Shown here piece after piece: positions 22,801-33,433 of a stretch of 64,000 bases of DNA. The notes beneath the pieces were generated by a model. That model was not told where the DNA came from. It was given only the letters and a program-made list of their open reading frames with translations, and ran no database searches. Within the stretch, counting starts at the first letter, position 1; each line of letters opens with the position of its first letter. Made by a program: the position numbers and the translations under genes. This stretch comes from Mactromeris polynyma (taxonomy: Eukaryota; Mollusca; Bivalvia; Venerida; Mactridae), in assembly GCA_032209605.1 (NCBI GenBank), contig JASFXZ010000013.1:9817901-9881900 (forward strand). The letters are read 5' to 3'.

Positions 22801-24052
22801 TCAACTACGAGTATCACATTTATAATCATCATCATCTTCATCATCATCTTTTTCCACTTAATGGTACCAACCATGAACAACCAGTACCAACAACATCATC
22901 ATCAATATCACCAAAATCATCATCAATATAATTATCACCATTAACGTCATAATTATTAACAATATCATCACCACCATCACCAGCAACATCAATATCATCA
23001 GCATCATCATAAACTACATCATCATCATCTACAACATCATTACCAAAACCACATCCATTATAATCATTATCATCACCAACATCATCATCATCTACAACAT
23101 CATTACCACAACCACAGCCATTATCATCATTATCATCACCAACATCATTATCATCACAACCACAGCCATTATCATCATTATCATCACCAACATCATCACC
23201 ATCTATATCATTAACACCCTCAACAAAAACTTCAAAATCATCACCAATAACATCATCATCACTACCACAGCCATTATCATCATTATCATATCGACGCTGA
23301 TTATTATAACTGAACAGGAACGATCTATATCTATATACAAGCAATTATGTATTTATCAATTTTGATAACAATTAATGTATAATGTAAACTATGTCGCTTA
23401 GATACATGCTGGTTATCTGAACTACATGTAAAACTGTATTCATCTAATCGCATATAATTTATCTAAATCAAGATAAATATATATTGGGGGCATACATGGC
23501 TGTAATGTAAATCAGTGACGTAAAATGTAAAACACCATTCCAAACGAAACATAAACTATCAACGATTCAATGTTTGATATTTTTACAGAAATATAAGAAT
23601 ATATAATTATTTACCTTGTGCTGACGAAGCATTTATTGACAGGAATGCCTGAAAATAATATTTCACTAAGATAAGTATTGCTGTAATTAATCAAAATGAA
23701 ATCAATGTCAATTGAAATCGATTAATTCATTTTTTGAAATATTTCCAAAATGTGATACAATTATTATAACACAATCTGCTTTAAATTGTTGACAGAAATA
23801 TTTTAATACATTTGTTAAAATGTTCAAGTTTAAAAAAATCATAGCAAATCATGTGAGTTAATAAATTATATTCAGATTTTATGAACGTCAAAATTAGTAT
23901 AATATTGATAAATTATTAACCGTAAATTAACTTAAATATTATTTAAGCCGACAATAAAGATTAAAGCAATATAATTTATTTTATTAACAATTTTTTTTAT
24001 AAGAAATGTGTAGAAAACTAACCAACACTAGCGTTATCCATAAGAAATTCAT
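16266..24052 (-). CDS. Gene A: secreted protein with three VWA domains (complete, 7 coding exons)
   Basis: Coding exons on the minus strand are 24052-24023, 23648-23615, 21619-21416, 20916-20545, 19681-19598, 18120-17509 and 16816-16266. Each is bounded by AG and GT, and phases match at every junction (0, then 1 throughout). The total is 1887 bases, i.e. 628 codons plus TAG. Order: signal peptide (residues 1 to about 20), VWA1 (about 22-212), a 28-residue acidic/aromatic linker (about 214-241), VWA2 (about 242-425), a short spacer, VWA3 (about 447-621) and a seven-residue tail. VWA1 and VWA2 keep the MIDAS pattern DxSxS (D35-S37-S39 and D255-S257-S259), a Thr-Gly loop and a later Asp-Gly; VWA3 has lost it. 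Proteins of this make-up (matrilin or collagen-VI-like VWA proteins, mussel thread matrix proteins) bind other matrix proteins outside the cell. No collagen repeat or transmembrane helix is present. The exact ligand is unknown. Confidence 0.9.
17286..17477. mobile_element. MITE family D, copy 1
   Basis: Ends cagtcaaacctgtctgtaaa and acacaggtttgactgta, flanked by TA. It is in the gene A intron between exons 6 and 7, about 30 bases from the exon 6 donor. Confidence 0.9.
17509..18120 (-). CDS. Gene A exon 6: VWA domain 2
   Basis: One 612-base exon (acceptor TTGTTTCAG, donor GTAAAA) encodes a whole VWA domain. It opens DCEDKKADVYFLVDSSFS with the DxSxS motif. It continues with RVGVITFSD (strand 2 region), GGGTDTASAL (the metal-site Thr loop), ARIAIVLTDGLS (Asp-Gly) and VQLFSVGIG (core strand), and ends near AARTCTVPPSD. 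All positions of a classical MIDAS are present. Length and order of motifs match a full-size VWA. The first exon base completes an Asp codon with exon 5. Confidence 0.92.
18321..19094. mobile_element. MITE family B with internal 17-bp expansion
   Basis: The ends (cagtaagacgtcaacaataa ... aagtgaaggattactgta) are those of family B, but the internal ggtggtcttattattga block is repeated about 38 times between 18430 and 19080. Lies in the gene A intron between exons 5 and 6. Confidence 0.85.
19598..19681 (-). CDS. Gene A exon 5: short linker between VWA1 and VWA2
   Basis: An 84-base exon between acceptor CTATTACAG and donor GTATGT, phase 1 to 1, encodes 28 residues beginning TEDGFGEWNDTANYAEF and ending KARKGEVLIL. 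It is open only in the frame required by its neighbours. The stretch is acidic and aromatic at first, then basic, and resembles no domain I recognise. Being a symmetric exon it could be skipped without breaking the frame. Confidence 0.8.
   Translation of the reverse strand, partial: TLRMDLESGMILQTMPSLRQGRGKYLY
19823..20015 (+). mobile_element. tRNA-derived SINE with tRNA-Pro-like head
   Basis: Head reads ccgaggcccagtggttaagg (A box), ccgccttgggagcgg (anticodon arm with a TGG loop) and gctcgaatcccgg (B box). The T stem and acceptor stem do not pair properly, so it is a SINE head and not a working tRNA. Confidence 0.65.
20118..20292. mobile_element. MITE family B
   Basis: Contains aaagaccacctcaataagac and ends ttgaggttttactgt, in the gene A intron between exons 4 and 5. 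Confidence 0.78.
20335..20518. mobile_element. MITE family B, close to the donor of gene A exon 4
   Basis: Starts acagtaacaccttaacaata and ends gtgaagtttgactgta. Its right end is about 27 bases from the splice donor at 20544. Confidence 0.82.
20545..21619 (-). CDS. Gene A exons 3-4: VWA domain 1
   Basis: Exon 3 (21619-21416) begins at the acceptor TATTTCCAG and encodes DCTTEPADVVFVLDSSYS, containing the first beta strand and the DxSxS metal-site motif. Exon 4 (20916-20545) supplies the TTNTGDAL loop, strand KIVLVVSDG with the Asp-Gly of the metal site, and the closing cysteine in EKICR. The junction is phase 1 and creates Asp (G + AC). Cysteines at the two ends (about 23 and 212) are placed as in extracellular VWA domains that close with a disulphide. 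The metal site looks intact, so divalent-cation-dependent binding is likely by family knowledge. An inverted-repeat transposon copy ends about 27 bases inside the intron after exon 4. Confidence 0.88.
21121..21297. mobile_element. MITE family C, copy 5
   Basis: Starts ccgtcggacctcgttcaatc and ends atgaggtccgacttta, in a gene A intron. Confidence 0.83.
21739..22068. mobile_element. Two adjacent MITE family B copies
   Basis: One copy at 21739-21917 (cagtaaaacctcaataataa ... gtgaggttttactgta) and a second, more decayed one at 21918-22068 in the opposite arrangement, in the gene A intron between exons 2 and 3. Confidence 0.75.
22070..22815. other. Gene A intron, nothing recognised beyond short motifs
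   Basis: Contains a short degenerate repeat (cttcgacccc, catctcgatccc) at 22075-22165 and one aactcttgacaatctcctgtg motif at 22200. Confidence 0.45.
22820..23290. repeat. Imperfect (ATC)n / (CAT)n repeat
   Basis: Trinucleotide-rich tract with longer sub-repeats (accacagccattatcatcat). The minus-strand Asp/Asn-rich frame is a product of this. In the gene A intron between exons 2 and 3. Confidence 0.85.
23615..24052 (-). CDS. Gene A exons 1-2: split signal peptide
   Basis: Exon 1 codes MNFLWITLVL (ATG at 24052-24050) and ends at the donor GTTAGT. After an intron of about 370 bases, exon 2 (23648-23615, 34 bases, acceptor TATTTTCAG) adds AFLSINASSAQ and the first base of the next codon. Together they form a short N-region, a hydrophobic core and a small-residue cleavage site near SSA-Q. 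The start is chosen because this ATG opens the hydrophobic run and the phase-0 junction joins the halves in frame. Upstream in-frame codons exist, but they encode no signal-like sequence and lie at or before the predicted transcription start. Confidence 0.85.
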
Positions 24053-24151
24053 TTTTAATATGTTAGATATAAATTCGGTGTCCTGTACGTTTGTACCTCG
24101 TGTAACTATGAGAGGAGGAGTCCGAATATCATTAGCAACATTGTAGGTCAA

Positions 24152-24159
24152 CTTATATA
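24152..24159 (-). promoter_or_regulatory. TATA box of gene A
   Basis: The minus strand reads CTATATAAG here, about 100 bases before the gene A start codon. A TATA box at this distance would place transcription start near 24122-24130 and give a 5' leader of about 75 bases. Position and sequence are seen; activity is inferred. Confidence 0.5.
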
Positions 24160-24214
24160 GAAATGGAAAACTGGCGTACTTACAAAACGGAAATTTCACT
24201 TTGGATGCCAATTA

Positions 24215-24940
24215 TTTTACAATGGTTTCATATTAAGTTTCGCTTACGAGTGTATGAGGCTAATAGGGAATTGTTCATATCAACTCTTGTCATAACAATA
24301 AAATTACGATAATGTTTCTATTAATAGCATAACAATGACTTATCGACGAAATTGCTTTACGTTCGGGAAACTATATAATTAATTCAAATATCTAATCTAG
24401 CACGTCATGTCCTACTTACTTTTAATTTCCATCATCACTTCATATATGGTATAACACTTCATTTTCCTAGAATAAATCTGTAGTCTTTTCGTATTGTCAT
24501 ATACTGGTCTAAAGAGCCAACCCGCCATTTTTTATTTTTGTAAAATGATGGGCGTGGTTTTGAGAGGTTTACATTGACATTCTGATAGTTCATTGCATTT
24601 GAATTATACATGTTATACCCTACAGCAATCAAAATTGATAGTAGATATGTCCAGTAGATTTTTAGAAATTTAGTACAATAGCACTTGCGAGTTAGCACTT
24701 TTAACCAGTATATTTTGCCTCAGAAAATGAGGTATACGGAATACCCGGAATATAAGTTGTATTGTATTACTTCATTTTTTCAACAACCAGAAGTTGCGTT
24801 ATCACAATGCTCATCTTCACTTTTAAGATGATCTACTTCATATTGTACACTTAGTCAACAGCCAGATCAGGAATAAGTTGGGGGAATTTATGAAATAATG
24901 TGTAACCAATGCATTTCTTGACTCCATATATGTGCTTTTA
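24215..24940. other. Upstream region of gene A, nothing recognised
   Basis: Unique AT-rich sequence between the TATA box and the 45-bp array. Confidence 0.5.
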
Positions 24941-24944
24941 CGTC

Positions 24945-27225
24945 CCTCCCTCAGTTGCTAAAATGTTGCATATGCTTCCGGGTGATATTGCCTTGTGGTT
25001 GCTTTGTCATTCTATTTATTCATGTTTTAGTTCGCTGGAAAGGCTGTATTGTTTGCTTTCCATGTACTGATCATTTCTGTCATGATTTAATGTTCACTCC
25101 TTTTATGTGCCTCCTGATCCGTTTGGTAATGTTTGTGCGATCCATCCCTGTGTATGTGTTCTGGTCCGTTTGATATTGTTTTTGTGTCCTCTCCCTGTGA
25201 ATGTCTCCTAGTCCGTTTGGTAATGTTTGTGCGATCCCTCACTGTGTATGTGTTCTGGTCCGTTTGATATTGTTTTTGTGTCCCCTACCTGTGAATGTCT
25301 CCTAGTCCGTTTGTTAATGTTTGTGCGATCCCTCCCTGTGTATGTGTTCTGGTCCGTTTGATATGGTTTTTGTGTCCCCTCTCCATGTTTGCCTCCTGGT
25401 CAGTTTGTAATTGCTTTTGTGTCCTTCCCTATGTGCGCCTCCTGGTCCGTTTGATATTGTTTTTGTGTCCCCTCTCCATGTTTGCCTCCTGGTCCGTTTG
25501 GTATTGCTTTTGTGTCCGTCCCTGTGTGTGCCTCTTGGTCCGTTTAGTGTTGTTTTGTGTCCTTCCCTGTGTGTGCCTCTTGGTCCGTTTGGTATTGTTT
25601 TGTGTCTCTCCTTGTGTGTGCCTCTTGGTCCGTTTGGTATTGTTTTTTTATCCTTCCCTGTGTGTGCCTCTTGGTCCGTTTGGTATTGTTTTGTGTCCCT
25701 CCCTGTGTATACCTCTTGGTCCGTTTGGTATTGTTTTGTGTCCCTCCCTGTGTGTGCCTCTTGGTCCGTTTGGTATTGTTTTATGTCCCTCCCTGTGTGT
25801 GCCTCTTGGTCCGTTTGGTATTGTTTTTTGTCCCTCCCTGTGTGTGCCTCTTGGTCCGCTTGGTATTGTTTTATGTCCCTCCCTGTTTATACCTCTTGGT
25901 CCGCTTGGTGTTGTTTTTTGTCCCTCCCTGTGTATACCTCTTGGTCCGCTTGGTGTTGTTTTGTGTCCCTCCCTGTTTATACCTCTCGGTCCGTTTGATA
26001 TTGTTTTGTGTCCTTCCCTGTGTATATCTCTTGGTCCGTTTGGTATTGTTTTGTGTCCCTCCCTGTTTGTGCCTCCTGGTCCGTTTGGTATTGTTTTGTG
26101 TCCTTCCCTGTGTATACCTTATGGTCCGTTTTGGTATTGTTTTGTGTCCCTCCCTGTTTGTGCCTCCTGTTAGTGGTCCGTTTGGTATTGTTTTGTGTCT
26201 CTCACATAGTGTGACTCTTGGTCCGTTTGGTACTGTTTTGCGTCCCCTCTCTGTGTATGTCTCCTGGTCCGTTCGGTAATATTTGTGTGATCCCTTCCTG
26301 TGTATTTGTTCTGGTCCGTTTGATTTTGTTTTGTGTCTCTCTCTGTGGATACATCCTGGTCCGTTTGGTATTGTTTGTGTGGTCCCTTCCTGTGCATGTG
26401 TTCTGGTCCGTTTGATATTGTTTCTGTGTCCCCTCCCTGTGAATGTCTCCTAGTCGTTCGGTTTTGTTTTTGCGTCCCTCCTTGTGTGTGCCTCCTGGTT
26501 CGTTTGGTATTGTTTTTGTGTCCCTCCCTGTGTTTTCCTCTTGGTATGTTTGGTATTGCTTTGAGTCCCTTCCTGTGTATACCTCTTGGTCCGTTTGATA
26601 TTGTTTTGTGTTCCTCCCTGTTTGTAACTCTTGGTCTGCTTGGTATTGATTTGTATCCCTCCTTTGATGTGACTCTTGGTCCGTTTGATATTGTTTTGTG
26701 TCCCTCCCTGTGTGTGCCGCTTGGTCCGTTTGGTATTGTTTTGCAGCCCTCCCAGGTTGTGCCTCTTGGTCCGGTTGGTATTGTTTTGCGTCCCTCCCTA
26801 GTTGTGCCTCCTGGTCCGTTAGTTATTGTTTTGTGTCCCTCCTTGTGTGTGCCGTGCCTCTGGGTATGTTTGGTATTGTTTTGTGTCCCTCCCAGTGTGT
26901 GCCTCCTGGTCCGTTAGGTATTGTTTTGTGTCCCTCCTTGTGTGTGCCGTGCCTCTTGGTATGTTTGGTATTGTTTTGTGTCCCTCCCAGTGTGTGCCTC
27001 CTGGTCCTTCTGATTTTGCTTTTGTATATCTCCCATGAGAGTGACTTTTGGACCATCTAATATTGTTTTGCGTCCCTCACTGTGTGTACCTCCTGGTCCG
27101 TATGTACTTGTTTTTGCGTTTCTTTCCTTTGTGTGCCACCTGGTCTGTTTGATATGGCCTTTACGTCCCTCCCTTTGTGTACCTTCTGATCCCTTTGGTG
27201 TAGTTTTTGTGCCTCTTAATGCGCG
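24945..27225. repeat. 45-bp minisatellite, about 46 copies
   Basis: Consensus: ctcttggtccgtttggtatt, gttttgtgtccctccctgtg, tgtgc. The left third alternates with a longer 75-80-bp form. The 45-bp period leaves all plus-strand frames open and gives 15-residue pseudo-repeats such as VPLGPFGIVLCPSLC. There is no start context, splice site or single-copy coding sequence, so this is not called a gene. Its left edge is about 0.8 kb upstream of the gene A TATA box. Confidence 0.9.
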
Positions 27226-27780
27226 TGCCGTTTCTCTTCCCTTTTGTCTAGAAATGTTTGGGGAAATTTTGATTAGTAAATATGGTCTTCCCTGCTGTTC
27301 TAATTTCCATTTATGGCAAGTATGGCCTAAAGTTACAATACTGATATTACAAGGAAGTGATTAAGTCGATAAACGTGTACAGCTAGTCGAGAATCTATTG
27401 CTATAGATATGAACATGAGAACTGTTGTTTCACTTTAAATGAATAACCCACCAAAAGCAACGAAACTGAAAACTCATATAACAACGTTAAAATAATGCAT
27501 ACTAAAGGTTTTGTTCATAACACCACCCTATACAAAGTAAGACAATGAATGGAGGCATACAGATCGAGGGAGAGAGAGTCATCCCTAATATGAAGGTTTT
27601 GAGACTGAACAGCAAAATGCACAGTCCCTAATTTAGCTGTGAGCACTGGTTAGTAAACAGGAAACAATATTTGAGAGTGATTAATATAAGCTGTTAGAGC
27701 TTGCTTCATAAACGCTGTAACTTACATTTATTTCTACTAAACTAACAAAATACTCCCCTTGAATACACATATTGCTGGTT

Positions 27781-27905
27781 AACCGTCTCCTTAGGCCCAG
27801 TGGTTATTTATTTAAAGGATAGGAATCGGGAAGTAAATGTGCTCAGAAAGTAGGTGTCTCTAAAGTCAGAAATGGCTGGTCCTTTAAATAGAGGTGACAC
27901 TATAA
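27781..27905 (+). mobile_element. Decayed SINE related to the 19.8-kb copy
   Basis: cttaggcccagtggtta matches the A-box part at 19.83 kb. It then reads aggaatcgggaagtaaatgt and gctcag, nearly identical to the unit of the 24-bp array at 61.9 kb. Confidence 0.55.
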
Positions 27906-28434
27906 TAAATACACACTTGCCATTACTTTAATTTTACGTTTGCACACATTGCTGGTTGAGAACATTGTACCCTGTCACTGGTATTTCAATGATTTCTACA
28001 TTTTATACGTGTTTATGGACACATGCTCATATTTCAAAAGGCATGCATCTGTGGCAATTAAAAAATACTCAGACAGTGAATCAAGACTTGTTTTCGGCGA
28101 GTGCAGCGTGTGACTGTCACGAAATATATAATTGCTCGTATATCAATGGCCCACGCCATTACCAATTTGTTTGCTTCATTCTACAGATTTTCCGTCATGA
28201 AAGGCAGTAAATGATTTCCGCCAGGTCAAAACAGAAAGAAAATCGCGATAGAAAAAAAATCCCATATATAGTATAGTCGAAAAGCTTTATGATTCTGTGA
28301 CGGCAAAGGAAGTGGATACTTTAATTAGACACCATGTTCCACTTGACATAACGTAGAGAGGTTTCTAACGACCTAGAAAAAACCAGTTTGACATGAAGCG
28401 TTACTCACCATGTTATAGTAAATGAAACAAAATA

Positions 28435-28620
28435 CAGAAATTCAGTGGATTTAGATTAGTTAATGTACCCCTAATCGAAAGGTTAACCAATCTGCGTCAA
28501 TGTTACAAACGTTGTTCGGTTGAAGAGAAGTTGGTTTAATGGTTAACGTAAGATTTGATTGGTTTACACAACACTGATAAACAAATAGCAGAACCATGTT
28601 AGTACGGATGCGCCGACAAA
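28435..28620 (-). repeat. Dispersed repeat I, copy 1 (reverse complement at 61790-61930)
   Basis: tcgaaaggttaaccaatc, aacgttgttcggttgaagag and ccatgttagtacgg are shared. Copy 2 directly abuts the 24-bp satellite. Confidence 0.78.
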
Positions 28621-28909
28621 AGTGATGATATATACCGGTACTATTTTTGTAACATCCTCCTTAAAGAAACACTATGAATGGTTCACGTAGAAAATGATGT
28701 CAAGTGATCATCGATATTACAATGATGATTAACAATTCAGGAGTGAAGATAAAACACACTTGATTGCACTTCTTTTGGAATTACTAATATCTAATATACT
28801 GATAACAATCATTTCTAACGCATAATTTGTCAGCAATATTATTAATATTGACTCATTTTGAAAAAGCTATTTTTCATCAGTCTGTTTCGCAAGGAAACCA
28901 GGAAAACGT

Positions 28910-29235
28910 GCGCACTTACACACATATTACACACGTTATACATGAAAGAGAATAAGTAGCTACAAGGCACGCCACATGCACATGACAATGCCTCCCCACA
29001 CAGACCTCCGGGAAAACAACAGGCCATAAAAAATCTCGCATTTGAGGAGGATCAAAGGTACATACGTAAGGAATTAGGGGCACTAGGAATGGCCTGGCCG
29101 ACCAGAAGGGATAACTAGGAGAATGAATATTTAAGAGGACAAACAGGGGAGGGGGGGGGGTAATCAATGGAATACATCACAGGACAATTTCAAGGCCGAA
29201 AGTGGGCAGAAAATAACATGAACACTATATAAAGT
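28910..29235 (-). mobile_element. Dispersed repeat F, minus copy
   Basis: Reverse complement of the 4.5-kb copy: acaatgcctccccacacaga, aggaatggcctggccgacca. Confidence 0.75.
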
Positions 29236-29453
29236 GAAACAATTGCACTGGGGGAAGGGTAAAATTTAACATACATCTAAAACACAAATAATAACATGTC
29301 TTGTCCGTTACTTTGTACTCTGCTACCTTACATTGCCTTTACACAATGAAATTTCTAAGCGAGTGAAACTCGTCATCATTTCAATGCACATTTACTAAAC
29401 GAGTTCATAGCCCGGGACTATAACGGAAACTTACCCTGAACACGGAAATCTCA

Positions 29454-29673
29454 AATGAGCACAGCTGTACGATTTCCAACCTCTTCTTTAATTTCTAGAA
29501 AACGTCACAGGTGACGTCACCATGTACTGACAGTAATCAATAGTTGCCCCATATACAAACGTGACCATATGGAGTAAATGTTGTTTCCTGATTGCAAATA
29601 GTGACATCACAGGTTGCGTTTTCTTGAAATGACGTCACTTAAAGAAGAGGTTGTAAATCCAATAGCAGCGCTA
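29454..29673. mobile_element. MITE family A, copy 4
   Basis: Begins atgagcacagctgtacgatt and ends atagcagcgct. It abuts the TIR element at 29680-30050, whose sequence starts immediately after, as it does near 2290. Confidence 0.8.
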
Positions 29674-29679
29674 AAATCA

Positions 29680-30053
29680 CAAAATTTACGCGTCTTTATG
29701 AGTCTTAAAGTGGAAATTTGAATATGGAGATTGCATGAAAATGTCAAATGGTCGTTGAATATTCTTTGCGGTCTATTGTTATTTTGAAATATTTAGTTAA
29801 TGCGATATATGGGAGTTACTATGAAGAGTTCGTGCCACACTCCAAACTCTTTAATGATTACTCACACATTTTTTTTTTAACTCAAATACAATGGACAAAA
29901 AGAAAATTCAGCACTCATTTAACATTATCATACATTTTCACATACAGATCTTATACGAGTCAATATCACACGTATAAGATTAAATTTTGTGATTTAAGAC
30001 TTGCGTGATGAATGTTAATACAAATGTATCCGTTATTATGGCGGGCCCAGAAC
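29680..30053. mobile_element. TIR element family E, third copy
   Basis: Shares gcatgaaaatgtcaaatggt with the 2292-2403 fragment, and ttcagcactcatttaac and aaattttgtgatt with the 33.4-kb copy. Right end at atggcgggccc. Confidence 0.55.
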
Positions 30054-30584
30054 TAAAACGTTATTAAAATAACTCAATAAATTACATATACAGTGCAACA
30101 TATCAAGGCCTACATATTAAGTTGTTTGTCCTTGTAGTTCAGTCCCTAAGGAAACCGTACTCATTTTACCCACTACACAGCAAATCGGTGTTTATTTCAA
30201 TAATTGGCGGCCATCTTGGCGGCCATCTTGGATTTCTCAAAACGTACAATGACGTCACATGTCTACCTAAACTTTTTCGAAACATCAAACATTCAGTTTC
30301 ACATCGATATACAAATTATCCGTGGACCTTTTTTGCTCACGGAACGGGACGTCCTCGGGGACTGGAGTATTGTGGAGTCATAATGTTATTGGCCTGCAGA
30401 GTGGACACCGTTTTCCGTACGCTCGTTTGATACAGGTTTTCAGACGGTTCCTGTATAAATCAGTCAATTGCTGCATCATGGTTACATTCACAGGCGACAA
30501 ATCCTGCGATAACAGCTGCTTTTTTCATGTCTTCAGGCGTTAAAACGAATCGACGAGGTTTTTGACATGTGCGGATTTTAACGC

Positions 30585-30750
30585 ACTTCTTGACGGATTG
30601 AGCTGTTTGAAAGATAACTTATTCGTGCTTAGAACTAGTTGTATTGCATGGATATATTTTGACGTTTGAAGCGCGTTTTCGGTCGCGGAAAGAGGTCTGG
30701 TATAAAAATCGTTAGCTTCCTTGTACTATATACATGTATACAAACAAGGA
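30585..30750 (+). repeat. Dispersed repeat J, copy 1 (copy 2 at 45565-45735; fragment at 5400-5450)
   Basis: tgacgtttgaagcgcg, cgcggaaagag and ccttgtactat are shared. Both full copies are followed by a gggagaga-actcgtgacaa motif. Confidence 0.72.
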
Positions 30751-31026
30751 ATCTAACGCTTTTTATTTGTATGAGTGTGCAAATATGATAGTTATAATAT
30801 GTAACGTATAAATACAATAACATATGATTAAACTAACTAAACTGTACTATATATACATATATTATAGATAAAGGGAGAATGTACTTTACAATTTCCTGTA
30901 GTTCTATAAACTTGCAAAATGTTAACTCTGCAGTTTGGTGGCTTTTGTACTCGTATAAATCACCTGATGTATATACTTATTAGACAGATGTACAATTCGA
31001 CTCCACTTCATTCAATGCACTTTTGT

Positions 31027-31245
31027 TCAATTCATGGAAATTCCAGGAAATATGTTTAATGTCTCTTCCGTCAAATGTTTTTTTGTGAAAGTGACAAATG
31101 TACAACAATGAAGACCACATTCACTAATCAGAACTTCTTTAGAAAGATGTAGACAAAGAGGGAAGGTAATTGTAAGAAAGGGCACACAATCGATACAAAA
31201 CGTACAAGGGCAATGGGCAAATATTTCATATGGTGTTCGCAACAT
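31027..31245 (-). repeat. Dispersed repeat also found at the edge of the 45-bp array
   Basis: On the minus strand, ctgattagtgaatgtggtct matches tgattagtaaatatggtctt at 27270-27290, just right of the minisatellite. Confidence 0.5.
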
Positions 31246-31439
31246 TGTTCAAAACATATTTCAATTATGTATGAACATTCGTATATTTTTTGTACAGTTC
31301 ATACAATAGACTGATATTCGAAGTGTTTAGCAAGCGCCTAATTTCACGAAGTGAATGTTGACATTCTAGTATGCATGTCAAATGTTATTGGGTAGATTTA
31401 TATGAAACTTTTCAATCATCAATCGACCATGCAGTGAAA

Positions 31440-32580
31440 GTCATGAGTACTACAAACAAACAGTTTTGGAATATTTAAAAGATTGTTTAAAACGATTGTA
31501 CATAATTGTGCGTGTATTTACGTCACTCTTAGAAAACATGGATTCGTAAAGAAACTACAAGTACTTTTCTCAAGTTATTTCCAGTTGTTATACCACTCGG
31601 TGGAAGTGACTTGTACTATAAAACTAACAGTTTTGGGATATGATATGATAATAAATCGAGTGTATATGAGTGTGCGCTTATTAACGTTTCTCTTAGAAGA
31701 CATGGATTTGTAAAGACATTATATAAGTTTGTAATATAATTCCCAGTTGTAATACCACTCGGTTTAAGTCACTAATACTACAAGCAAACATATCTGGGAT
31801 ATAAAGTATAATTACAACGATGGTACATAGTTGTGCGTTTATTTACGCTCCTCTTACGAAGACATTGATTTGTAAAGAAATTACAATTTTCTAAACAAAA
31901 GTCCCAGTTGTGATACCTCTCGGTTTAAGTCATGTAGACTACAAAACAAACAGGTTTGGAATATCAAAAATAATTTCTAAACGAGTGTACATGATTGTGC
32001 GTGTATTTACGTTACTATCAGATATAGATTTGTAAAGACATTATACATATAATTGTCTAAAATCTTCCCAGTTTTGAAACCACTCTCTTGAAGTAAGGAA
32101 TACTACAAACAAACAGTTGTGGTATATTTCAATAATTTCAAAACGATTGTAAATACTTGTGCGTGTATTTACGTCACGCTTAGAAGACATCGATTTGTTA
32201 AGAAATTACATATAGTTGTCTAAAATTATTCCCAGTTATTATACCACTCGGTTTAAGTCATTTTTACTACAAAACTAAAAGTTTTAGGATATTGAAATAA
32301 TAATAAAACGATTGTACATAGCTGTGCGTGTATTAACGTCTCTCTTATAAGCCATGGATTTGTAAAGAAATTAAATAGAATTTAAAAAATCTTCTCGGTA
32401 GAAGGCATGAGTACTAGAAAAATCAGTTAATTGATATTACAGTATAATTTAAAACGATGGTACATAATTGTGCGTTTATTTACGTCATTCTTAGAAGACA
32501 TGGTGTTGTAAGGAAATAACTCGTAATTGTCTGTAGTTATTCCCTGTTGTTATAACATATTACTAGAAATGTGTGGTTTT
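31440..32580. repeat. ~163-bp tandem satellite, 7 diverged monomers
   Basis: The landmark gtgcgtgtatttacgtcac starts at 31508, 31672, 31833, 31997, 32159, 32324 and 32470, i.e. spacing 161-165 and a final 146. Other conserved parts: gacatggatttgtaaag, cagttgttataccactcgg. Confidence 0.88.
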
Positions 32581-33430
32581 CCTATTTCCTAACACAACCA
32601 AAGAATGTATCGGAATACTCCAAGCTCTAACTGAGTGTACATTCCTATTTGCTGTACTAATGTGATCTTGTAATGTATAGACCAAAGCACTTAATTCGGC
32701 TCTTTTTACTGGCTATGTTATGTGTGTTTCTGTGCTGTAATACAATACACACATATACATAAAGTCACCACGTACGTTCAAAGGACATACATGTCAGACA
32801 AAGCATGTGAGAAAGCAGAACAGCAATAACACTTTAGGAATTAACATGTCCATGACCTTGTCAAAGCGAGCGGTATCTCACTCGGAACATGTCTACTGAT
32901 ACAGGAAATTGTCAAGAGTTCTTCCCCCTTATCACTACAGGAAAAGACGTTCACTTAGTAACCCAAGTAACCTTGAGGCCAGTCACCGATATATAGGATG
33001 CCTGCTGCCCACCTTTTGATATTTATGCATACCGAGTTACCAAACCCATTTGATATCGTTCAGATGCAAAAGAATGTGCAGTTATGTTCCAAGAAACATC
33101 TACGAAAGACCGTTTGTGACATGTCCACTTCACTATTTCTGTCCTAGGAAATATCAAATTCGTTACGTTGAACCTCACGAATTCACGATTTCAACGAGAC
33201 AAACAATGAAGTGTGAAAGTCGCCACCGATACTTCGTACCAGTCTGTGCCTATCGTCTATTCACGTGAGTGCAACGAACGACAACTCAGTTCTGAGAATG
33301 GTTGAAACCAGTGTAAGTGACTCGGTGCAACGTCAGAGACGCGAGGTTCTTTCGCAATGGGTGAATATAAAACACATGGATAAGTTAAGTTCGCGGAAAG
33401 AATTCCAGCCACTGCGGACCACGAAAAAAG
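32580..33430. other. Nothing recognised
   Basis: Unique sequence. A 72-codon plus-strand frame at 33050-33268 contains FVTCPLHYFCPRKYQIRYVE, but has no splice signals that join it to anything. Confidence 0.4.
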
Positions 33431-33433
33431 TAC

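Noticed and set aside
22844..23344. Asp/Asn/Gly-rich acidic protein, and the poly-Ile frame at 43946-44497
   Set aside because: Both are translations of trinucleotide (ATC)n tracts within introns.
25295..27060. Long Cys/Pro/Val-rich open frames (up to 292 codons) as a secreted repeat protein
   Set aside because: The 45-bp tandem unit keeps every plus-strand frame open; there is no signal peptide, unique sequence or splice support.
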